From Halorubrum sp. Atlit-26R (lineage in GTDB: Archaea > Halobacteriota > Halobacteria > Halobacteriales > Haloferacaceae), in NCBI RefSeq assembly GCF_003666015.1, contig NZ_QPLT01000013.1:1-64000 (forward strand): a DNA stretch of 64,000 nt. The letters run 5' to 3'. Numbering within the stretch: position 1 is the first letter of the stretch; each line of letters starts with the position of its first letter. The translations under genes and the position numbers were made by a program. The notes under the pieces were generated by a model, which saw only the letters and a program-made list of their open reading frames with translations, was not told the origin of the DNA and searched no databases. Shown one piece after another: positions 23,585 to 31,029 of this stretch.

Positions 23585-24200
23585 GGCTCTGTTGAAATCC
23601 TATTCTTCAGATATATTTTCGCCTGAAACAGCCGGTCGATGAGAGCTGCTTTTTGAATCCGGTTACGTGTCCTGTTCATCTCAAACCTCGCTAAAACCTC
23701 GTCCGATCAAGTACCCAACTATTGTAATCACGCTAGATACGATTGCTCCGGTCACAAGTGGAAATATGAAAGCACCCGGTCCCGCCATGATTGGGATGAA
23801 CAGATTGAGGGTGAAGCCAAAACAGGGGCCGGACGCGAGTATCCAATTCCCAACGATATCTGCTCCCTGAAATGCCCGGAAGACAACGATGCCAGTAACA
23901 AGGAGCGCACCCAGCCAAACAATAGCCGATTGTACTGAAGTCGAGGGTTCCAAGTCCCAGACCCGCAACCCAGTCAACTTCCCAAGAACAAACAGAAAGG
24001 CGGCCGTGGCCACCAAAATCTCACTTGTTCGCTTGTTCAAGAACATATGCATCTATCTCATCTTCCATGAGATGTGCTTTGTGGGCCAAACCGGGATGGA
24101 CTAGGCGATCTGCGAGTTCCCTGTACTGAGAGGTTCTTGAGTATCTTGTATGTAGTACGGCTCCGAGAACAGATCACCAGTTGAGTATTTCAACAGAGCC
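23585..24200 (-). mobile_element. Cassette element B (GGCTCTGTTGAAATCC family)
   Basis: Left end GGCTCTGTTGAAATCCTATT at 23585, right end ATTTCAACAGAGCC to 24200; 616 bp. The left subterminal part (ttcagatatattttcgcctgaaacagccggtcgatgagag, read in pieces) matches elements D, E and F. It carries one minus-strand membrane-protein gene homologous to that of element F, so B and F descend from one cargo-bearing element. Confidence 0.8.
23681..24052 (-). CDS. Membrane protein carried by cassette B
   Basis: 123 aa, starting MHMFLNKRTSEILVATAAFL. Four predicted TM helices: ILVATAAFLFVLGKLTGL, AIVWLGALLVTGIVVFRAF, ILASGPCFGFTLNLFIPIMA and TGAIVSSVITIVGYLIG. About five in six residues match the cargo of cassette F (50935), and the middle part (FQGAD.VGNWILA) is nearly identical. 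Preservation of both frames implies selection. Family unknown. Confidence 0.7.
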   Translation of the reverse strand: MHMFLNKRTSEILVATAAFLFVLGKLTGLRVWDLEPSTSVQSAIVWLGALLVTGIVVFRAFQGADIVGNWILASGPCFGFTLNLFIPIMAGPGAFIFPLVTGAIVSSVITIVGYLIGRGFSEV

Positions 24201-24332
24201 ATCATATAGAGTATTACTGTGAGTGTTAACCGAACACCGATGCTGCTACCACCTACGTTACGCTCCTACCTCAACGTGTAAATCTGAGTAAAATATTTAT
24301 TCCTCTACTCGTTACTCTGCTGTCAAGAAAAC

Positions 24333-26105
24333 ATGACGGAGTATCGTGTAATCTACGTTGACGATGACCAAGCGTTTCTCGATTTAGGGGTCTCCAAGCT
24401 TCAACAATACCCATCGATAACAGTAATCGACGAAACATCACCACAGGCGTGCATAGAACACCTCTGTGGGGAAGGCAGAATCCACTGTCTGGTGGCTGAT
24501 TACGATATGCCCGAGATGGATGGGCTTGAACTCCTTGCCCAAGTTCGAGAGATCAATCCCGACCTCCCATATATTCTGTTCACCGCGAGAGGAAGCGAGG
24601 AGATCGCTAGCCGAGCGATCTCTGCGGGCGTGACGGATTACCTGTCGAAACACGAAGGATCGAATCAGTTCGAGTTACTCGCAAACCGAATCCAGAATTA
24701 CGCTGACCAATACCGGGCCAATCAGGCCTTACAAAAAGAGCGCCACCGGAACAAATACGCCCTTCAAGCGGTTTCTGATGTCGTATGGGAACGCGATCCC
24801 ACTACGGGGACGCTTCAGGTCTCGGACGGGTTCACAGGGTTGACCGGATATGACAGTACAGACGTAGACCTCTCATTTGAGTGGTGGACAGAGCACATTC
24901 ATCCTGACGATCGTGATCGAGTCAAGATGAATTTCAATGAGCGACTGTCTGCGGACCAGACCACGTTCTCGGGAGAGTACCGATTTCGACGTGCCGATGG
25001 ATCGTATATTGTTGTTGAAGATAATGGATACGTCTTGTACGACGAGGATGATAACCCTCGCCAGATCATGGGTGCGATTCGAGACATTACCGTCCAACGG
25101 GAACGACAACAGGAATTAGAACGGTACCACCAAGTCATTGATACCGTCGCTGCGGGAGTGTTCGTGTTGAACGACGCTGGCGAGTTCGACCTGATGAACC
25201 AGCGATTGACGGAACTGACCGGGTACGACCACGAGGAATTACTCGGCGCCCCTGTGACGAAGATCGTACACGAAGACACGCGAACCGAGGTCGAATCCAC
25301 CCACGAGCAGGTGATGGCCGATGAAGCGAGACCACTCGAATGGCGAATGACCTCAGCAACGAATGGGTCATTCCCTGTCGAGTCACGAGTTACTGGACTT
25401 GTTGACGAGTACGGTGGCGGCACAGTATGGGCCGTCGCAGATATGACTCAGCGAGAGCAGCGCGAACGGGAACTGCAACGACAGAATGAGCGACTCGATC
25501 AGTTTGCGACGATCGTCTCGCACGACCTCCGCAATCCGCTCTCCGTCGCCAAAGGGTTCTCCGAGATAGCACAGGAAACAGGTGAGACCGAGAAGCTCGA
25601 CCGCGTCATGATGGCCCTCGACCGAATGGAGGCAATCGTCGATGATGTCCTCGAGTTAGCTCGACAAGGCCAGACAATAACGAATCCCTCAGCGATGAGC
25701 CTCAGACGGTCTTGTGAACGGGCATGGGAGAGTGTCAATACGAAAGATGCACAGTTACGAGCCGAGTGTGACCCCGACGTGCTGATTACTGCTGATGGCG
25801 ATCGACTCCAACGATTATTCGAGAACCTCATACGGAATGCGATCGAACACGGCGGTGATGACGTTACCGTCTACGTCGACACGGACGAGAACGGGTTTTC
25901 TGTCACAGACGATGGATCGGGGATTCCAGCGAGCGATAGGGAGACAGTGTTCGAGGCGGGCTATTCAACGTCGGATCAGGGGACCGGATTCGGGTTAAAT
26001 ATCGTCAAGCAGATCGTCGAAGCGCATGACTGGCAGATCACGGTCACAGCCAGCGAATGTGGAGGTGCTCGATTCGAGATCACAGGCGCAACCATCACGG
26101 CGTAA
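24333..26105 (+). CDS. Hybrid sensor histidine kinase (receiver-PAS-PAS-HisKA-HATPase)
   Basis: 590 aa, no TM helices. N-terminal receiver with phospho-acceptor Asp56 in LVADYDMPEMDG, a PAS-3 type domain (WTEHIHPDDRDRVKMNFNER, then GAIRDITVQRER), a second PAS (VAAGVFVLNDAGEFDLMNQR), HisKA with the phospho-His in FATIVSHDLRNPLSV, and HATPase motifs NLIRNAIEHGG, DDGSGIP and GTGFGLNIV. Typical haloarchaeal cytoplasmic sensor. No adjacent output regulator is present, so its partner is unknown. A relative with a degenerate receiver is at 42921. Confidence 0.92.
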   Translation: MTEYRVIYVDDDQAFLDLGVSKLQQYPSITVIDETSPQACIEHLCGEGRIHCLVADYDMPEMDGLELLAQVREINPDLPYILFTARGSEEIASRAISAGVTDYLSKHEGSNQFELLANRIQNYADQYRANQALQKERHRNKYALQAVSDVVWERDPTTGTLQVSDGFTGLTGYDSTDVDLSFEWWTEHIHPDDRDRVKMNFNERLSADQTTFSGEYRFRRADGSYIVVEDNGYVLYDEDDNPRQIMGAIRDITVQRERQQELERYHQVIDTVAAGVFVLNDAGEFDLMNQRLTELTGYDHEELLGAPVTKIVHEDTRTEVESTHEQVMADEARPLEWRMTSATNGSFPVESRVTGLVDEYGGGTVWAVADMTQREQRERELQRQNERLDQFATIVSHDLRNPLSVAKGFSEIAQETGETEKLDRVMMALDRMEAIVDDVLELARQGQTITNPSAMSLRRSCERAWESVNTKDAQLRAECDPDVLITADGDRLQRLFENLIRNAIEHGGDDVTVYVDTDENGFSVTDDGSGIPASDRETVFEAGYSTSDQGTGFGLNIVKQIVEAHDWQITVTASECGGARFEITGATITA

Positions 26106-26274
26106 CCGGTTCTTCAATTCGATGGAAGACAGCGAGTACTCGCTTGAGGGCATTCGTCTTTCGCTCTTGTGAAGTACATTGTTGGTGAGTCAGAGAACTT
26201 CTCGAGAAGGTAGTGGTATACACGGAACCGCAAAAACACCCACTTGTTTAATCTAATTGCACGTCCTCGAAAAC

Positions 26275-26418
26275 ATGAGCGAAAACGGACCCACGACCGC
26301 GGCGATCTACGCCCGGGTCTCGACGTCAGATCAGGACGTGTCTCGGTAGCTCGACGAAGCGCGTGAATACCTAGTGCGTCTCGGTGTCGGAGACGTTGAG
26401 GTGCATCCAGGGGGGCAG
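26275..26418 (+). pseudogene. Serine recombinase N-terminal remnant
   Basis: ATG at 26275 gives MSENGPTTAAIYARVSTSDQ and then DVSR, an in-frame TAG, and LDEAREYLVRLGVGDVEVHP. This is the start of the resolvase domain of haloarchaeal serine recombinases (catalytic Ser in ARVSTSDQ), stopped by a nonsense codon and cut off after about 48 codons. Non-functional. Confidence 0.75.
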
Positions 26419-26489
26419 TCAGCAAGACGTGGATCAAACAAGATTAAGAGTGTGTCGCGACATGCTTACGGAAGCGTAGGTGATCTAGA

Positions 26490-27131
26490 ATGGGTTCCCA
26501 GAAACGGGTAGGAGTTGTGCTTGCAGGCGGATATTCTACTAGGTTCGGCGAGCGAGAAAAGGCGCTAGCAGAACTAAATAAACGTCCCCTTATTACCCAT
26601 GTCGTCACGAGAGTGGACCCGACAGTCGATCGAATACTCATTAATTGTCGACGAGACCAACAGGCAGACTTCGAGAGCGCGCTCGATTCGACAACGGCAG
26701 ATGTCGAGTTCGTCTGTGACCCGGTGCCGGATTCGGGACCCGCAGCTGGACTGCGGACCGCACTCGAAACCGTCTCCGAACCAGTGGTTGCCGTGGTCGC
26801 CTGTGATATGCCGTTCGTCGACTCATCGTTCTTGGACTGGTTGTTCGAAAAAATGGACGACGCAGACGGAACTGTTCCGTGCGTCGACGGAACACCCCAG
26901 CCGACTCACGCGGTCTTCGCAACAGAGCCTACTCGACGAGCTGCGGACAACGCAGTTAGGGCCGCGTCCGGGAGTCTGCGGGATGTCCTCGATCGACTTG
27001 ACCTCGTTGAAATCCTAGAATCCCGAGTGCTGGAACAGACTAACAGAACGACTTTCGTAGACATAAACACCCCGGCAGATCTGGTAGCGTGGACTGACAC
27101 CGATTCGGCTCCGTTGAGACGTATGGACTAG
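26490..27131 (+). CDS. mobA: Molybdenum cofactor guanylyltransferase MobA
   Basis: 213 aa. N-terminal nucleotide-binding motif VVLAGGYSTRFGEREKALAE (LAGGxSxRxGxxKA type), then VVACDMPFVDSSFLDWLFEK with the conserved metal-binding Asp, and near the end VDINTPADL, all MobA signatures. It transfers GMP to molybdopterin to give MGD, the cofactor form used by DMSO-reductase family enzymes. Its place before mobB and the dms operon suggests that it serves that enzyme. Confidence 0.9.
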   Translation: MGSQKRVGVVLAGGYSTRFGEREKALAELNKRPLITHVVTRVDPTVDRILINCRRDQQADFESALDSTTADVEFVCDPVPDSGPAAGLRTALETVSEPVVAVVACDMPFVDSSFLDWLFEKMDDADGTVPCVDGTPQPTHAVFATEPTRRAADNAVRAASGSLRDVLDRLDLVEILESRVLEQTNRTTFVDINTPADLVAWTDTDSAPLRRMD

Positions 27132-27404
27132 CTGCTCCGAGACGGCCCGGCGACACACCATCCGCAGCACAGACTTGGGCGTACCCGACGCTATTCTTCT
27201 CAGTGGTTGCTTCGTCGTACCTTGACGACGCAGCGGCCGGAATCGCTGAGCCGCTCAGTCGAACGCGGCGAAACCGGCGAGTACGCGTTTCACGGTCGGG
27301 TTAGACAGACCTGCGGCGTGTTGACGCAATTTATCAGCGGACAAGGCGAATACCCCGAGGCGATTCACCGGGTTCTATTTATCAGCCTATAACCGAGAAT
27401 TTGT
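27132..27404. other. Gap between mobA and mobB
   Basis: 273 bp with no convincing gene. The segment just before the mobB ATG (gcgattcaccgggttctatttatcagcctataaccg) includes an AT-rich stretch that could hold a promoter, so mobB may be transcribed separately. Confidence 0.3.
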
Positions 27405-28136
27405 ATGAAGGTACTCGGTGTCGCCGGACCGTCTGACTCCGGAAAGACGACCGTCGTTGAAGGGCTTGCTGCCCGACTCAGCCAGTGCGGGACAGTCGGG
27501 ACTGTGAAACGGCTCACTCACGAGCCAGACATCGACACCGACGGGAAGGATACTGCGAGACACCGAGACGCCGGATCAGCGCACACAGTCGGGGTCACCG
27601 ACGGTGGCGAATGGTTCGGTACCGGAGACGGATGGACGCTTCCTGATGTACTAGACGACTTTGCGCCCGAGTGCGACTACGTGATCGTCGAGGGGTTCAG
27701 TGGAAGCCACCTTCCGAAGGTGTCACTCGGCGACCGATCGACAGCGTCCCCGGTCGTGGCTACGGCCGCTGATGCCGACGCTCTGGACCTCGACGAGGTG
27801 ACGGCTATTGTCAAGGACCTCGCGTCCTACGAGACGCCGGCATCTCTCGTAGTAACGCTCCGGGACTCGCTTCGACCGAAACATTACGAAACTACCGCGA
27901 CAAGCACTATCCCAGCAGCAGTAGTAGCCTCCGACGACGGGGTGGCAGCACAGATCGAAGCGGCTAATCGGCGCCTCCGTTCTGTAGACGGTGTTTGTGC
28001 GGCATGCGTTCATCACCAGCGATCGCGCTTCGACGGCCGTGACGACGTCGTTCACCTGGCAGTACTGGCAGAGGGCACTGTCAGAGCAAACGAGGCGATC
28101 GGTGGCGAAATCGAACGACTCGTCAACACTGGCTGA
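27405..28136 (+). CDS. mobB: MobB-type molybdopterin-guanine dinucleotide biosynthesis protein
   Basis: 243 aa. P-loop GPSDSGKTTVVEGL at residues 8-21, GTVKRLTHEPDIDTDGKDTA with the conserved Asp/Lys/Asp-Thr region, and CDYVIVEGFSGSHLPKV, the MobB Walker B region. The C-terminal 70 residues (AAQIEAANRRLRSVDGVCAA, then HLAVLAEGTVRANEAIGGEI) exceed a plain MobB. Haloarchaeal MobB is often fused to a MoaE-like domain, and this tail may be a shortened form of it; that is a guess. It supports MGD cofactor insertion. Confidence 0.8.
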   Translation: MKVLGVAGPSDSGKTTVVEGLAARLSQCGTVGTVKRLTHEPDIDTDGKDTARHRDAGSAHTVGVTDGGEWFGTGDGWTLPDVLDDFAPECDYVIVEGFSGSHLPKVSLGDRSTASPVVATAADADALDLDEVTAIVKDLASYETPASLVVTLRDSLRPKHYETTATSTIPAAVVASDDGVAAQIEAANRRLRSVDGVCAACVHHQRSRFDGRDDVVHLAVLAEGTVRANEAIGGEIERLVNTG

Positions 28137-28227
28137 CTATCTGCGCATACGCAAGTGGTTCAAGATCGTCGTTAGGATCCTCGATATTGGGCAGTAGTTG
28201 AAAAGCGTGGAGATGAGTTACCAGAAT

Positions 28228-28302
28228 TGGCGAGAGAATGCCTTTTCGTCAAAGAACGGTCGGCATCAGCCGTGAGCGAGTAGGGTGGTGTAGTTCACTC
28301 GT
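28228..28302 (+). mobile_element. Solitary right end of an IS605-type (tnpB) element
   Basis: catcagccgtgagcgagtagggtggtgtagttcac at 28268-28302 is nearly the same as the right end of the tnpB gene at 53928-54720 (cgtcagccgtgagcgagtagggtagggtagttcac). No tnpB or left end is nearby. It abuts the 3' end of dmsD. It may be a scar or a stand-alone guide-RNA end. Confidence 0.6.
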
Positions 28303-28311
28303 GGGGAGATA

Positions 28312-28896
28312 TCACCCTAACACCTCTCGAGTCGTCGCTGCCAACGATTTATAGTACTGTTCACACGCTTCTTTTTCAACAAGCCTCAAGAATTCTTTAG
28401 TCCAAGCATTGAGGTGTTCGTCACAGAACTGGTCGAGGCGCTCATCGAACCCTTCTTTTGCTAGGTACGCGGCGAATTCTAACTCCGTCGCGATATGGTC
28501 TGGAAGGTCCGAATGGTCTTTCGCGGGCTGGACACCAAACTCTTGATACCAGCGCGTGACTGCCATTGTGGCTGGTCCCTTGACTGGACCGAGTTCGTCA
28601 GGGTCGTCGCGGTCGCGGTAGACACTCTCGTACGGCGGACATGGCGGTCCTGCCGGGCCGATAAACAGCCGCGTGTGTTCGGTTCGAAGGTCGTTGAGGT
28701 CTACCGAACCGAGGTCGCCGAACACCGGTTCTAACTCACCCGCTTCAACGGCCATGACGAGCCGGTGGCTAGGCTCCCGCCAACACTCGGCGAGGACTGC
28801 GTACATCGCCGCTACGTCTGACTGGAGCGCATCGCTTTCGGCGGTTCGTTCGGCCGATCGCTCGCGTTCGGTCAGTGCGTCGGTTTGGTCGGTCAT
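28312..28896 (-). CDS. dmsD: TorD/DmsD-family chaperone
   Basis: 194 aa, all-helical. Shows the family motif region GPPCPPYESVYRDRDD (the conserved PPYESVY before the substrate-binding helix), then GPATMAVTRWYQEFG and LPDHIATELEFAAYLA. These chaperones bind the twin-arginine signal or the apoprotein of Mo enzymes and hold them until the cofactor is inserted. The ATG overlaps the stop of dmsC by 4 bp, and it is the last gene of the operon. Confidence 0.88.
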   Translation of the reverse strand: MTDQTDALTERERSAERTAESDALQSDVAAMYAVLAECWREPSHRLVMAVEAGELEPVFGDLGSVDLNDLRTEHTRLFIGPAGPPCPPYESVYRDRDDPDELGPVKGPATMAVTRWYQEFGVQPAKDHSDLPDHIATELEFAAYLAKEGFDERLDQFCDEHLNAWTKEFLRLVEKEACEQYYKSLAATTREVLG

Positions 28897-30197
28897 TGGT
28901 CTTGTTTTCCGCCGTCAGTCGCGTACGATGGCTCTGCGTCGACTCGCTGAATTGGAACGTACTTCAGACCGAGTGTAACAATAAGCGCCCCGAAGGCGAT
29001 GATGCCGAGGGTAACAGCGATCTCAACGAGGGTCGGGGTGTACGCCCCCGCAGTCGCCCAGATATCGGTCGTGATACCGGTGTACTCGCCGCCGAGCGAG
29101 ATGCCGGGCGCAGAGTCAATGTTGGCGACCTCGTACCCCGTGAACACGAGGCGGATCCCCTCGAACATCGTCCCGACGACCGCGAGCACGCTCGCGGTAA
29201 AGATGACTGACACGCGCTTTCGGAGCGGCGGGAGTGCCAGCATAGCCAGCGGAACGGCGCCGCCGACGACGGTCCACAGCCAGAAGTACACCGAGTCCCC
29301 GATCAGGAAGTTACTCATGATGGCCCAGAACTCGAAGTGATCCGCCCAGGCGTGCGGTAGCCGCTCGGCCGCCAAGAGGTACACCACGTGGAAGGCGAGG
29401 AAGATCCCGAGGATCTTCCCGAGGCTCGTGAGCTCCTCTCGATCGACTTCGAAGTTCGTGTACCGGTCCGCGAGGACCGACACGATCAACAGCAGGCCGA
29501 GCCCGGAGACGAGTGCTTTCGCGATGAACACTGGGGCGACGAGCGGGCTGAACCAGTCACCGCGACCGACCTGCGTCGCGAATATCCAGCCCGTCACCGA
29601 GTGGAGCGCGACCGCGGTCGGAAGCGCGACTGCCGCCGTCCAGAACATGAGTGTCCGATCGCGATCACGGCCCGCCTCGGTGTTTTTGAAGCCGAGCGCG
29701 AGGGACGACCCGCGCGCGGCTAGGTCGCGGCGAGTCAAGAGCCACAGGTACCAGAGGTTTAACAGTCCGTACAGCAGGACGATACCGAAGTCCCACACCA
29801 TCGGTGACCGGAAGTCCGGCGAGGTGAAAAATTGGTACAGCCGCCCCGGACGACCGATGTCCGGCAGGATAAGCAGCCCCGCGACGATGATACACGCGAG
29901 GCTGACCAGCACTCCGAGCCGGGCGAACCCCTCGTAGCGGTGCGAGTGGAAGAACTTCGGCGCGCTACTGATGATGAGTCCGCCCGCCGACAGCCCCACG
30001 AACAGGACGAACATCATGATGTACAGCCCCCACGAGAAGACGTTGCGCATTCCTGTGGCGATCAGCCCCGTCGTGAGCTGATACCCCCACGCGGCGAGTC
30101 CGGCGATCATAAGCGCGACGAGCAGGCCGATCCAGAGCTTGCCCTTCCCGCCGAACGAGGGGATCGCAACGCGCGACGATCCGGTCTTCGCTGCCAT
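28893..30197 (-). CDS. dmsC: NrfD/DmsC-type membrane anchor subunit
   Basis: 434 aa from the ATG at 30195-30197, which overlaps the dmsB stop (TGATG). About ten TM helices, among them LWIGLLVALMIAGLAAWGYQ, NVFSWGLYIMMFVLFVGLSA and VEIAVTLGIIAFGALIVTLG. The pattern FSWGLYI...GLSAGGLIISS is that of NrfD/PsrC proteins, which pass electrons from menaquinol to the FeS subunit outside the membrane. A TTG one codon upstream is less likely as start. Confidence 0.88.
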   Translation of the reverse strand: MAAKTGSSRVAIPSFGGKGKLWIGLLVALMIAGLAAWGYQLTTGLIATGMRNVFSWGLYIMMFVLFVGLSAGGLIISSAPKFFHSHRYEGFARLGVLVSLACIIVAGLLILPDIGRPGRLYQFFTSPDFRSPMVWDFGIVLLYGLLNLWYLWLLTRRDLAARGSSLALGFKNTEAGRDRDRTLMFWTAAVALPTAVALHSVTGWIFATQVGRGDWFSPLVAPVFIAKALVSGLGLLLIVSVLADRYTNFEVDREELTSLGKILGIFLAFHVVYLLAAERLPHAWADHFEFWAIMSNFLIGDSVYFWLWTVVGGAVPLAMLALPPLRKRVSVIFTASVLAVVGTMFEGIRLVFTGYEVANIDSAPGISLGGEYTGITTDIWATAGAYTPTLVEIAVTLGIIAFGALIVTLGLKYVPIQRVDAEPSYATDGGKQDQ

Positions 30198-31027
30198 CAA
30201 TCGTCACCTCCCGATTTCGCAGGTGTAGCGTACGGAATCTCGCCACCCTCGACCGAGTGGCTGCTACTGCTCGACTCGCTACCAACACTATCAGCTTCCT
30301 TCGACGGAACATCGTCGTCACCGTCGGACCACGGCGAGACGTCGTCGAGTTCGCTCTCCATCTTGTCCGACGTCTGCGGGCGTCCGGGGCTCATCTCACC
30401 GCTGATGTAGTGCGTCTTCGGCTTCGTCCCGCGGTCTTCGAGTAACTGGTCCGTCTCGTACTCGTTGATATACTTCGAGACCGTGCTGGTCTCGTCGTCA
30501 AGGTCCCCGAAGATACGCGCGTCTGCCGGGCAATTGACGACGCAGGCCGGATCGAGGCCGTCTTCGACCCGGTGGCTACAGAACGTACACTTCTCGACGA
30601 CGCCCTGCGGTCGCGCCTCGACGTCCCCCGTCCCTTCTTCCGGCATGTGTTCGGGTTCGTCCCAGTTGAACACCCGTGCGTTGTACGGACACGCCGCCAT
30701 ACAGTAGCGACAGCCGATACATTTGTCGTAGTCAATCTCGACGATGCCGTCGTCACGGGTGTACGTCGCGTTGACCGGACAGACCTTCACACACGGCGCG
30801 TTCTCACAGTGTTGACACGCCGTCGGCTGGTACTGCATGTCCAGCGATCCACTCCCTCCGTCTTCGGGATAGCCGCCCGACGGGGTATCCATCTTCTCGC
30901 CGCCCTCAGTGAGAACGCGGTTCCAGAACTGTCCCATTGGAACGTTGTTCTCCTGTTTACACGACACTGCGCACGCTTGACAGCCGATACACCGCTCTTG
31001 ATCGATTACGAGCCCGTAGTTTGTCAT
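30197..31027 (-). CDS. dmsB: 4Fe-4S electron-transfer subunit (DmsB-like)
   Basis: 276 aa. Four cysteine clusters for four [4Fe-4S] centres: CIGCQACAVSC near residue 14, CQHCENAPCVKVCP near 70, CIGCRYCMAACP near 99, and CTFCSHRVEDGLDPACVVNCP near 150. The C-terminal 80 residues are an acidic Ser/Asp extension with no known role. It links the Mo subunit with the membrane anchor. Starts 3 bp after dmsA. Confidence 0.9.
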   Translation of the reverse strand: MTNYGLVIDQERCIGCQACAVSCKQENNVPMGQFWNRVLTEGGEKMDTPSGGYPEDGGSGSLDMQYQPTACQHCENAPCVKVCPVNATYTRDDGIVEIDYDKCIGCRYCMAACPYNARVFNWDEPEHMPEEGTGDVEARPQGVVEKCTFCSHRVEDGLDPACVVNCPADARIFGDLDDETSTVSKYINEYETDQLLEDRGTKPKTHYISGEMSPGRPQTSDKMESELDDVSPWSDGDDDVPSKEADSVGSESSSSSHSVEGGEIPYATPAKSGGDD

Positions 31028-31029
31028 TG

